Assembly (NCBI GenBank): GCA_035457545.1
Contig: DATIBM010000244.1
Coordinates: forward strand, 1 to 12,725
Source: Nitrospira_G sp035457545
GTDB lineage: Bacteria; Nitrospirota; Nitrospiria; Nitrospirales; Nitrospiraceae
Direction: 5' to 3'
DNA: 12,725 nucleotides
Shown: positions 5,629-12,003 of the stretch, piece by piece
Layout: the number at the start of each line of letters is the position of its first letter
Numbering within the stretch: the stretch's first letter is position 1
Program-made: the position numbers and the translations under genes
The notes under the pieces: model-generated
The model's database searches: none
Seen by the model: only the letters and a program-made list of their open reading frames with translations
Told to the model about the DNA's origin: nothing

Positions 5629-6172
5629 TAAGGAGTGAGAAGGGAGGAGTGAGGAACGCAACGAAGCGAGAGGTGAAGAAGTGGGGGTTGTGAGGAAATA
5701 ACCGTTGGACAAACCGCATAAGAGACTGAATGTGTGGCGCCGGTCAATTAACCTGGCGGTCAAGGTCTACACGATCACGAAGCACTTTCCGAGGGAAGAA
5801 CGCTTTGGATTGACCGACTAAATCAAGCGCGCTGCTATCAGTATTTCAAGCAACATTGCGGAGGGCGCAGCACGGCAAACCAAAAAGGAATTCACCAAGT
5901 ATTTGCATATAGCGCAAGGCTCTCTAAGTGAACAGGACACCCAACTGGAGATCGCAAAGCAACTCGGGTTTGTGGAAGCGGGATATTGGAAGGAGTTGGA
6001 CGATCAGACGATCAATTGGTCGAGATCGATAAGATGCTGAGTGGGTTAATCCGTCATCAGAATGCCCCGGACACATAACTGAGATGTGAGAATAACAATT
6101 GACATAGGGAGATAGGGAGATTCCGGAAGGGCGCTTCTTTTCTTCTCACTCCTCACTTTTCACTCCTTACTA
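5626..6172. mobile_element. Intervening element with 28-base terminal inverted repeats, between the Rieske and cytochrome b genes
   Basis: Bases 5626-5653 and the reverse complement of 6145-6172 match at 26 of 28 positions, beginning TAGTAAGGAGTGA. In RNA one of the two differences (5639/6159) would be a G.U pair, leaving one G.A mismatch (5643/6155). The 491 bases between hold a broken four-helix-bundle gene and a tandem ATAGGGAG pair (6104-6119), and are visibly more AT-rich than the flanking genes. Genes of this protein family are known from intervening sequences in bacterial 23S rRNA, which are bounded by complementary ends and cut out by RNase III. A copy within a protein-coding operon, flanked by a long stem, has the same layout. 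No target-site duplication is evident. Whether it moves, or is processed as RNA, is not shown. Confidence 0.7.
5705..6078 (+). pseudogene. Broken four-helix-bundle protein gene (23S rRNA intervening-sequence / S23 family)
   Basis: The reading frame starts at TTG 5705 with GAGGA upstream. Translation gives the family hallmarks LNVWRRSINLAVKVY, then ERFGLTD, a stop, KRAAISISSNIAEGAAR, KKEFTKYLHIAQGSLSE and TQLEIAKQLGFVE. Two defects are visible. TAA at 5819-5821 stands where the family usually has Gln (CAA), a one-base nonsense change. Around 6014-6016 the frame shifts, and LVEIDKMLSGLIRHQ continues in another frame to TAA at 6076-6078. An intact copy would be about 125 residues, normal for the family. 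Relatives form small helical bundles, including the Avd accessory proteins of diversity-generating retroelements. No reverse transcriptase or template repeat is present here. A sequencing error could explain one defect, hardly both. Confidence 0.85.
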
Positions 6173-6179
6173 AAACACC

Positions 6180-7505
6180 ATGGCTTCCCGACTCTACAAC
6201 TGGCTCGACAGCCGGCTCAAACTGAAACCCATCCAGAAGACCCTGCTCGACGAGCCGATTCCAGGCGGCGCGAGTTGGATCTACGTCTTCGGCTCCGCGA
6301 CGCTGTTTCTGTTTCTCACGCAGGCGCTGACGGGCATGTTCCTGGCCGTCTATTACGCCCCCACCCCGGACCATGCCTACGACAGCGTCCAATTCATCGA
6401 GCAGGAGCTGTGGTTCGGCGGCTTCGTGCGCGGCCTGCACCATTGGGGCGCCTCGGCCATGGTCATTGCGATCGGTCTGCACATGCTGCAAGTGTTCCTG
6501 TACGGCGCCTACAAGCCGCCGCGCGAGATGATGTGGATCGCAGGCGTCGTGCTCTTTCTCATCACGATGGGCTTCGCCTTCACCGGCTATCTGCTCCCCT
6601 GGGACCAAAACGCCTACTGGGCCACGCAGGTGGGAATCAATATGGCGGGAACCGTGCCGCTCGTCGGGGATGTGCTGGTGCGGGTCCTGCGCGGCGGGGA
6701 AACGTTGGGCGCCCTGACCCTGTCGAGGTTTTTCGCCGTCCATGTCCTGTTTCTGCCCTCGCTGTTGATCGCCGGCATCATGTTGCATCTGTTCATTCTC
6801 CGGCGGGTGGGCCCGGCCGGCCCCTGGACGGATGAGCGGGCCACCCTCAGCCACGAGACCTTTTATCCCCGGCAGGTCTTCATGGACGCGGTGGTGATGC
6901 TGGGGGTCTTTGCCGTGCTGGCGATCCTCGCGGCGATGCTGCCGTTCCCGCTGGCCGACAAGGCCAATCCTGCCGACGCGAGCTTCGTCCCGGTGCCGGA
7001 ATGGTATTTCCTGTTCTATTACCAACTGTTGAAATACGTCCACGGCCCGCTGGAGCCGCTGGCCACCTGGGTCTTGCCGGCGCTGTTCATGCTGATTCTC
7101 TTTCTCTGGCCCTTCATCGACCGGAATCCGGTCCGCAACCCGACGAAGCGGCCGATGGTGCTCGGGGCCGGGGCGGCCTTTCTGGCGATCGTCTTCCTGC
7201 TGCTCGGCATCTCGCTGCGGGATCTCTACGCAGTCCCCCATATCGATCCGGCGGTCGCGCGCGGCAAAGAACTCTATGCGCAGTTCGGCTGCAGCGGCTG
7301 CCATCGGATTCACGGAGAGGGCGGAGCGGTGGCGCCGGATCTGTCGTTTGTCGGAGACGAGCGGCCGGACCGGGAGTGGCACCTCCGGCATTTCCGCGAT
7401 CCCGCCTCGGTGTCCCCCGGCTCGTTCATGCCGAAGTTCCCCCTGACCGAGGCCCAACTCAACGACCTGACCAGCTATATGTTGAGCCTCAAGCGGCAAT
7501 TGTGA
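6180..7505 (+). CDS. Cytochrome b (b6 + subunit IV type) fused to a C-terminal cytochrome c domain
   Basis: The product has 441 residues. The b6-like part has four helices, with haem-ligand pairs His87/His101 and His188/His203. The 15-residue gap in the second pair is the b6f-type spacing. The subunit IV-like part carries the Qo-site motif PEWY (273-276) and three more helices (about 234-256, 293-313, 328-345). A periplasmic c domain follows, with CSGCH (371-375) and a likely Met417 ligand in SFMPKF. The fused c domain replaces a separate cytochrome c1 or f, so with the Rieske protein this could be a complete quinol:cytochrome c oxidoreductase. I see no Shine-Dalgarno sequence before ATG 6180: the upstream bases are the right repeat of the inserted element, ending ACTCCTTACTA, which is complementary to a ribosome binding site. 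Translation may depend on coupling or RNA structure. Confidence 0.95.
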   Translation: MASRLYNWLDSRLKLKPIQKTLLDEPIPGGASWIYVFGSATLFLFLTQALTGMFLAVYYAPTPDHAYDSVQFIEQELWFGGFVRGLHHWGASAMVIAIGLHMLQVFLYGAYKPPREMMWIAGVVLFLITMGFAFTGYLLPWDQNAYWATQVGINMAGTVPLVGDVLVRVLRGGETLGALTLSRFFAVHVLFLPSLLIAGIMLHLFILRRVGPAGPWTDERATLSHETFYPRQVFMDAVVMLGVFAVLAILAAMLPFPLADKANPADASFVPVPEWYFLFYYQLLKYVHGPLEPLATWVLPALFMLILFLWPFIDRNPVRNPTKRPMVLGAGAAFLAIVFLLLGISLRDLYAVPHIDPAVARGKELYAQFGCSGCHRIHGEGGAVAPDLSFVGDERPDREWHLRHFRDPASVSPGSFMPKFPLTEAQLNDLTSYMLSLKRQL

Positions 7506-7522
7506 GGGACAGTCCAGATTCT

Positions 7523-7551
7523 GTGAATCCTTTCCGCGCGGAAGGACTCAC
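7523..7551 (+). terminator. Stem-loop after the cytochrome b gene, possible attenuator or terminator
   Basis: The arms GTGAATCCTTTC (7523-7534) and GGAAGGACTCAC (7540-7551) pair over 12 positions. One A-C mismatch and one T-G wobble interrupt the stem, which closes on a 5-base CGCGC loop. The sequence after it (ATCTTGAAG) has only a poor T-tract, so full rho-independent termination is doubtful. It may be a partial terminator or an mRNA 3'-end stabiliser, separating the bc genes from the DUF1264/cytochrome genes. Confidence 0.45.
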
Positions 7552-7629
7552 ATCTTGAAGCGGACGGTTTCGTTCCACCGCCGTTTGCGATCGCATCATC
7601 ACCTTCACTCATCTCCTAAGGAGGCCGTT

Positions 7630-8151
7630 ATGAGAGCAGGAAGGCAGGGTCATGGATGGGTCGGAGTGTTCGCGATGCTGGCATGGGGAGGGCTGGCGAT
7701 GCCGGCCATGGGAGCGGACGCCTCGTCGCCGGCCACAGGTTACGACATTCACGTGCAGGCGCCCCATATGATGCCGGACGGCACGCCGGGCGGGCCCTAC
7801 CACCATTATTGCAAAGGCATTTCCGATCAGATCCTCCAATGTCTCCTCTTCGAATCGACGGACCCGAAGGCCAAACTGGTCGGCATCGAATACTTCGTGG
7901 CCAAGGATCTGTCCCGCAAGCTTCCCCCCATCCAATGGCATCGATACTTCCATGACCACAAGGTCGAGATCGCGACCGGCCGCGTGCAGGTGCTCGACAT
8001 GCCCGAGGACAAGGCCAAGGCCGTGGCCGAAGCGGCTTCGAAGACCGACGGTGTCATCTATCACCTGTGGCAGCACGGGCAGGAATTTCCCGACGGAACC
8101 GTGACGTTCCCGCAGTCGCTGGGGCATAAGTTCCCCGGCCACTCGGAGTAG
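7630..8151 (+). CDS. Secreted DUF1264 (OBAP-like) protein
   Basis: The product has 173 residues and starts at ATG 7630 with a strong AAGGAGG at 7618-7624. Residues 1-29 form a signal peptide ending AMGA, so the protein is exported. The rest fits DUF1264, the family of plant oil-body-associated proteins and bacterial relatives. Landmarks are HHYCKGISDQILQCLLF (about 58-74), the segment KLVGIEYFVAKDL, WHRYFHDHKVEI, and a final HLWQHGQ/PDG..FPQSLG block. Many conserved histidines and two cysteines (Cys61, Cys71) are seen, but no haem motif. The biochemical role of bacterial members is unknown. Its place between bc-complex and cytochrome genes suggests a periplasmic accessory, perhaps metal- or haem-related; that is inference only. 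Confidence 0.82.
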   Translation: MRAGRQGHGWVGVFAMLAWGGLAMPAMGADASSPATGYDIHVQAPHMMPDGTPGGPYHHYCKGISDQILQCLLFESTDPKAKLVGIEYFVAKDLSRKLPPIQWHRYFHDHKVEIATGRVQVLDMPEDKAKAVAEAASKTDGVIYHLWQHGQEFPDGTVTFPQSLGHKFPGHSE

Positions 8152-8211
8152 GGTCTGCCGATCGCTTGTGGAGCAGGGCCGGCCGATCGAGCCATCAGCC
8201 GACGATCGTGA

Positions 8212-8240
8212 GGAGGGGCCGGCCTTCAGGCGGCCCCTCC
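8212..8240 (+). terminator. Strong GC-rich stem-loop after the DUF1264 gene
   Basis: GGAGGGGCCG (8212-8221) pairs perfectly with CGGCCCCTCC (8231-8240) around a 9-base loop. It lies 60 bases after the DUF1264 stop and 27 bases before the next start. No T-tract follows (CGACCCCCTG), so it may be a pause, a processing site or a rho-assisted terminator, not a classical intrinsic terminator. Confidence 0.5.
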
Positions 8241-8267
8241 CGACCCCCTGCATGAAAGCCGCATGAC

Positions 8268-8738
8268 GTGAGCCGCTCACGACGCTTCTTCCGCGACGGG
8301 CACATGGTCCTCGCCTGCTGCGCCCTAATGCTGCTTGGATTCGGGCCGCCGGTCTGGTCTGCCGATGAGGAAGTGCTCAAGCCTCGGGTTCCTCCCGATC
8401 AGATCGAGGAAGCCCGGTCCTGGGTGAATCCGCTTCCCGCCACGGCGGACAACATCGAGAAGGGAAAGGCGCTGTTCCACGGAAAGGCCTTCTGTGCGAC
8501 CTGCCACGGCAGGGACGGCACAGGACTCGGCGACATTCCGGGCCTGCGCGGGAAGCTGCCGAGGAACTTCACCGACAGGGTGTGGCAGAAGGCGAGAACG
8601 GACGGCGAATTGTTCTGGATTCTCCGGAATGGAAGTCCGGGCACCGATATGGCACCATTCATCCCGCTCGTGCTGACGGAAGAGGAGGCCTGGCAGGTGC
8701 TGCTCTATGTCCGGTCCTTCGGACGGCTGTCCGACTGA
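8268..8738 (+). CDS. Exported monohaem cytochrome c (class I)
   Basis: The product has 156 residues from GTG 8268. A basic N-terminus (SRSRRFFR) and hydrophobic core (14-30) form a signal peptide ending WSA. The haem site is CATCH (76-80), preceded by NIEKGKALFHGKAF. Met128 in SPGTDMAPF is the likely distal ligand, and EEEAWQVLLYVRSF is the C-terminal helix. The SPGT-x-M signature and the RNFTD segment mirror SPGTAM and DFT in the cytochrome at 2181-2519, so the two look like diverged copies of one type. The start is uncertain: no clear ribosome binding site precedes GTG 8268, and ATG 8304 also leaves a usable signal peptide. It probably accepts electrons from the bc-type complex. The partner is not shown. 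Confidence 0.88.
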   Translation: MSRSRRFFRDGHMVLACCALMLLGFGPPVWSADEEVLKPRVPPDQIEEARSWVNPLPATADNIEKGKALFHGKAFCATCHGRDGTGLGDIPGLRGKLPRNFTDRVWQKARTDGELFWILRNGSPGTDMAPFIPLVLTEEEAWQVLLYVRSFGRLSD

Positions 8739-8853
8739 CTGAGCCGACCATGGATTGAACGCCGGCGCCGAGGAGGACTCTTCCGGATTCGTGCCGGACG
8801 ACACGGAGAGTCTCGTGCGAAACCCGTACATCTCTCACGAAAGGAGGCCAGCC

Positions 8854-10131
8854 ATGCAGTCCAGGCGACACGACAGACCCCGCTTGCCGGACATTCCCGT
8901 TTCATGGCTCACCATGGTGCTTGGGGCAGGCATCTTGCTGTGGTCCTCCGCCGTCTGGCCTGTTGCGGCGGAGGCCTATGAAGTCTGGCTGACCGATCAG
9001 TCCGATACGGGCAAGGAAAGCGGCGGATACCTGTACATCTACGATGGCGCGCAGCTCGCGAGCAATCCGGCTTCGGCCAAACCCGCCGCGACCATCGATT
9101 TCTCCGGAGAGATCAACAGATTCTGCGAGGAAGCGACCAAGAAGCCGCTTCGCCGCCCGCACATGCTGTTCTTCAACCGCGACCAGGACCATGCGATCGT
9201 ATCGTTTCTGAGCGGGCAGGTGCTGTTCATGGACGCGAAGACCCGCAAGCCGGAGGCCTGCCTGTCGATGGGGAAGAACGTGCACGCGGCCTGGCCGACT
9301 TCCGACCAGAAGATGGCGATCGCCGCGAACATCGCCGAGAAAAAGTTCATCAGGATCTGGACGGACTACGCCGCGCACACGTTCAGGTTTGATCCCGAGA
9401 AGGATGTGCTGAACCTGGCCGCGTTCGAGAGCGGGGAGCGGCCCGACAATGCGCCGATCTGTCCCATCACCGAAACCTCCAGCCGGTTCGCGTTCATCAC
9501 GCTGCGCGGAGGCGGGCTCCTGGTTGTCGATGTGGCCGCCACGCCGATGACGGTTGCGGCGATGTTGAACAACAACCAGATTCACCCGGCCGGATGCGGC
9601 GGCATTCAGGTCGGCGACACGCTCTACATCAACTCCGGGGGCGGATGGCCCATCGCTCCCTTGTCCTACGACGTCTATGCGGTGGACCTGTCGTCGCTGC
9701 CCAAATCCGTATCGGCCAAGCTCGTCTCGCAACGGGACCAGAAATTTGCCGATTCGCACGGCATGGCGGCCGTGGGCCGGTACCTCTGGAGCGCCGACCG
9801 CGCCGGCAACGACATCGAGATCATCGACACGCTGACCAACCTGAGCGTCGGGTCGGTGAATCTCGTGACGGAGGCCAACCAAGATCCGGCTCCGGACCTG
9901 ATGGACGCCTCGCCGGATGGGCAGTATGTGTTCGTCGGCCTGCGAGGCCCCAATCCGCTGACCGGAAACGACAAGACGGTCAACAATGCCAAGGGGACGA
10001 TCCCGGGCGTCGGCGTGATCCATGTCGATGGCGGCGGCAAGGTCGGCCATTACAAGGGGCAGGCGGCAATCAGCAATATGAAGGACGGCAAGGAAACCGC
10101 CGATACGCACGGGATCGCTGTCCGGAAGTGA
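8854..10131 (+). CDS. Secreted beta-propeller-like protein of unknown function
   Basis: The product has 425 residues from ATG 8854, which follows AAAGGAGG at good spacing. The n-region is unusually long and basic (about 18 residues), followed by a hydrophobic stretch (19-39) and cleavage near AAEA/YEVW, so it is exported. The mature part is rich in short beta-strands with recurring blade-like words, such as GYLYIYDG, QVLFMDAKTRK, RFAFITLRGGGLLVVDV, YLWSADRAGNDIEIIDT and ASPDGQYVFVGLRG. This is the pattern of YVTN/NHL/quinoprotein-like propellers. No CxxCH or known catalytic motif is seen. HGMA (about 305) and the closing THGIAV may be recurring His-Gly positions. Several related propellers bind cytochromes or metals. 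Placed between a cytochrome gene and an outer-membrane protein gene, it may be a periplasmic or surface partner. I do not recognise the exact family. Confidence 0.75.
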   Translation: MQSRRHDRPRLPDIPVSWLTMVLGAGILLWSSAVWPVAAEAYEVWLTDQSDTGKESGGYLYIYDGAQLASNPASAKPAATIDFSGEINRFCEEATKKPLRRPHMLFFNRDQDHAIVSFLSGQVLFMDAKTRKPEACLSMGKNVHAAWPTSDQKMAIAANIAEKKFIRIWTDYAAHTFRFDPEKDVLNLAAFESGERPDNAPICPITETSSRFAFITLRGGGLLVVDVAATPMTVAAMLNNNQIHPAGCGGIQVGDTLYINSGGGWPIAPLSYDVYAVDLSSLPKSVSAKLVSQRDQKFADSHGMAAVGRYLWSADRAGNDIEIIDTLTNLSVGSVNLVTEANQDPAPDLMDASPDGQYVFVGLRGPNPLTGNDKTVNNAKGTIPGVGVIHVDGGGKVGHYKGQAAISNMKDGKETADTHGIAVRK

Positions 10132-10145
10132 GACCATGACTGACA

Positions 10146-10174
10146 GCGGGCGGTTCGGCGACGTAACCGCCCGC
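10146..10174 (+). terminator. Stem-loop after the propeller gene
   Basis: GCGGGCGGTT (10146-10155) and AACCGCCCGC (10165-10174) form a perfect 10-bp stem with a 9-base loop, 14 bases after the propeller stop. The tail GCTTGTCTTCC is only moderately T-rich. It could terminate or attenuate transcription before the outer-membrane protein gene. It lies upstream of the preferred start at 10207, and that gene has no clear ribosome binding site. Confidence 0.55.
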
Positions 10175-10206
10175 GCTTGTCTTCCGGTTGCGACCGTAAT
10201 TTCTTC

Positions 10207-11232
10207 ATGACGTGCCCGTGCGCAGCGACAGCTCGATGGAGCGCCGTTGGCCGTCTCATCCCGCCAGTCCTCGTCCTCGGCGTCATCCTGCCTCCCATAG
10301 CCCTGGCCGAGTGGTCGCTGAACGCCGGGCAGAAGGTCAGTTACACGACCGACGCGTTTCAGTTCTCCGCTTCCCGGCGGCTCGCGCTCAGCGAAGATCC
10401 GACGCAACCGACCATCGTCCCGTTGGAGAAACCGCAGGATGTGGTCTGGGAGCCGATGGTGGAGGCGGTCCGTACCTCCGCCAATCGGTGGGGCGCCAAC
10501 GAATTGTCCATGAAAGCCGTCGGCTTCATCTTCACGGACAAACCGATCTTCAACCACGGGGAGTATCGCATCCAGGACCGCCAGTGGCTCAACGACTCAA
10601 CCTCGCTCCTGTTCCGGTACCGCTACGTGCCGAACCTGTTTTTGGGCCCCAACTTCGAGCGTCGATCCGGCCAACGGACCATTCAAGAGGAGCGAGTGAC
10701 GTCCCACCGGTGGCGGATGGAAGTGGAGCATCGACTGACCGAGCGATGGACGGCGACGCTGATCGGCCGGTTCGGGCTGCGCTTCTATAACGACGCGTTC
10801 GCCGAGCGGGACACGCACTTCTATGCGGCCGGGCCGCAGGTCAGCTATCGGGCAACCTCCTGGGCGACCGTGACCCTGGGGTATCTCTACGAGCGGGGCT
10901 TGGCCGACGGCCGCGACGAACCGCAATTCCAGGACGACGTGTCCTATTATCTGCACATGCTCTCGGCGGGCGTGGAGCTTCGCCTCCTGCCCAAGCTCAC
11001 GCTGAGCCTCATGTATCTGCATCTCCGCAAGGACTTCACCAGCGGCATCGCCGGAGATCCTCACGTCGGTCGGTTTGATCAGACCCATCAGGGCTGGGCG
11101 GAGCTGCGCTATCACCTCAGCTCGCGAGCGGCCCTCACGGCCAGTTTCCAACGGACCCAGCGGACCTCGACCAATATCGACCGGGACTTCCAGGATTCGA
11201 TCTTTTCGATCGGCGGCCTCTATCAATTCTAA
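10207..11232 (+). CDS. Outer-membrane beta-barrel protein
   Basis: The product has 341 residues. A signal peptide spans about residues 1-35 and ends IALA/EWSL. The mature part alternates polar and hydrophobic residues in many strand-length runs, such as SLLFRYRYVPNLFLG, RWTATLIGRFGLRFY, HFYAAGPQVSYRA, WATVTLGYLYERG, VELRLLPKLTLSLMYLHL, WAELRYHL and RAALTASFQRTQR. It ends in GGLYQF, with the C-terminal Phe recognised by the BAM insertion machinery. I estimate roughly 14-16 strands. ATG 10207 is preferred because it gives a normal signal peptide. A TTG at 10177 abuts the preceding hairpin and adds ten residues. Neither has a good ribosome binding site. It could be a porin or transporter for the cluster's substrate or an outer-membrane conduit component. 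Nothing in the sequence chooses between these. Confidence 0.8.
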   Translation: MTCPCAATARWSAVGRLIPPVLVLGVILPPIALAEWSLNAGQKVSYTTDAFQFSASRRLALSEDPTQPTIVPLEKPQDVVWEPMVEAVRTSANRWGANELSMKAVGFIFTDKPIFNHGEYRIQDRQWLNDSTSLLFRYRYVPNLFLGPNFERRSGQRTIQEERVTSHRWRMEVEHRLTERWTATLIGRFGLRFYNDAFAERDTHFYAAGPQVSYRATSWATVTLGYLYERGLADGRDEPQFQDDVSYYLHMLSAGVELRLLPKLTLSLMYLHLRKDFTSGIAGDPHVGRFDQTHQGWAELRYHLSSRAALTASFQRTQRTSTNIDRDFQDSIFSIGGLYQF

Positions 11233-11273
11233 TGCTCTCTATCCAGGCACGAATCCCGGCTTCTGTGGCATAG

Positions 11274-11311
11274 GGCGACAGGGAAACCAGGCTGCCTGTC
11301 GCCTTTGTCTT
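11274..11311 (+). terminator. Intrinsic terminator after the outer-membrane protein gene
   Basis: GGCGACAGG (11274-11282) pairs perfectly with CCTGTCGCC (11295-11303) around a 12-base loop and is followed by TTTGTCTT (11304-11311). It lies 41 bases after the stop. This is the best intrinsic-terminator candidate in the window and likely ends the transcript running from the cytochrome/propeller genes. From here to 11527 I see no gene and no strong promoter. Confidence 0.7.
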
Positions 11312-11527
11312 CAAGTCCGTTGCCGGCTGAATGCGTATCTCCTCAAAAATCCGTCATGCCGCACCGCCCTTGGCAGAGAATGGAGCCCTGGGGCATGGCA
11401 TACCTATCGCAAGTAGATGGTGTCGGACCCAACCGAGTGTCCGCCTTGCGCCATGCGTGAACGGCGCGACGGAAGGCGGGGAAGGCCATGCAACACAATG
11501 CGCGCCTCGGAGGGAACAGGAGGCGGT

Positions 11528-11938
11528 ATGAATCTCACGGTCAGCTATCGCGGAGGCACGAAGTTCCATATTCACAGCAACGCCCACATGGTCGTGACCG
11601 ACCAACCGCGGGAAGACGGCGGCACGGACGCGGGGATGAGTCCGGTGGAGCTGTTCATCGGCTCGCTTGCAGGCTGTATCGCCTATTTCGTCGCGCGGTA
11701 TTGCGCTCGTCACAGTATTGAGTCCGAAGGGCTGGTGTTGGACGTGGAGTATGGGATGGCCGAACAGCCGCATCGGGTGGGGAAAGTGGCGGTGCGAATC
11801 CATGTGCCGGCCTCCATGAATCCTTCTCAGGAAGAACGACTCCTACGGGTGGCCCATGCCTGTACCGTGCACCAATCTCTGGTGGTTCCGCCCAGGGTGG
11901 ACATCAGTCTGGTCGCGAAAGACCGCACGGCGGCGTGA
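11528..11938 (+). CDS. OsmC-family protein (redox-active cysteine pair)
   Basis: The product has 136 residues. ATG 11528 is preceded by ACAGGAGG. The fold landmarks are an N-terminal strand pair (NLTVSYRGGTKFHI), the helix MSPVELFIGSLAGCIAYF with Cys50, and AHACTVHQSL with Cys112. These two cysteines correspond to the catalytic pair of OsmC/Ohr-type enzymes, which reduce organic peroxides or act on other thiol substrates. No signal peptide is present, so the protein is cytoplasmic. A YhfA-like, non-peroxidase OsmC relative is equally possible, because the Arg/Glu active-site partners of Ohr cannot be placed with confidence by eye. It lies behind a terminator and 65 bases before the dihaem cytochrome gene, so it probably starts a new unit. 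A role in oxidative or sulfur stress would fit the neighbourhood. Confidence 0.85.
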   Translation: MNLTVSYRGGTKFHIHSNAHMVVTDQPREDGGTDAGMSPVELFIGSLAGCIAYFVARYCARHSIESEGLVLDVEYGMAEQPHRVGKVAVRIHVPASMNPSQEERLLRVAHACTVHQSLVVPPRVDISLVAKDRTAA

Positions 11939-12003
11939 TGCCGTCTGGTCGCCTTCAGAGACAACGGAAGTGCAACCGAATCCACAAACGGAGGGAGAAT
12001 GTG

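Noticed and set aside
6104..6119. Tandem ATAGGGAG pair as a CRISPR-like or iteron repeat
   Set aside because: There are only two 8-base copies, with no further units and no spacers.
6099..6127. Perfect TTGACA at 6099-6104 as a promoter for cytochrome b
   Set aside because: The bases 16-18 positions later (TTCCGG and neighbours) bear no resemblance to a -10 element, so it is probably chance inside the element.
5626..6172. Diversity-generating retroelement because of the Avd-like four-helix bundle
   Set aside because: There is no reverse transcriptase, template repeat or variable repeat nearby, and the gene is closer to the 23S intervening-sequence type.
6153..7499. Minus-strand reading frame of 448 residues
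   Set aside because: It is antisense to cytochrome b. The Gln/Arg/His-rich product is what GC-rich membrane-protein genes give on the opposite strand.
8902..10557. Long minus-strand reading frame of 551 residues
   Set aside because: It is antisense to the propeller and barrel genes, with the same GC-driven openness and skewed composition and no recognisable family.
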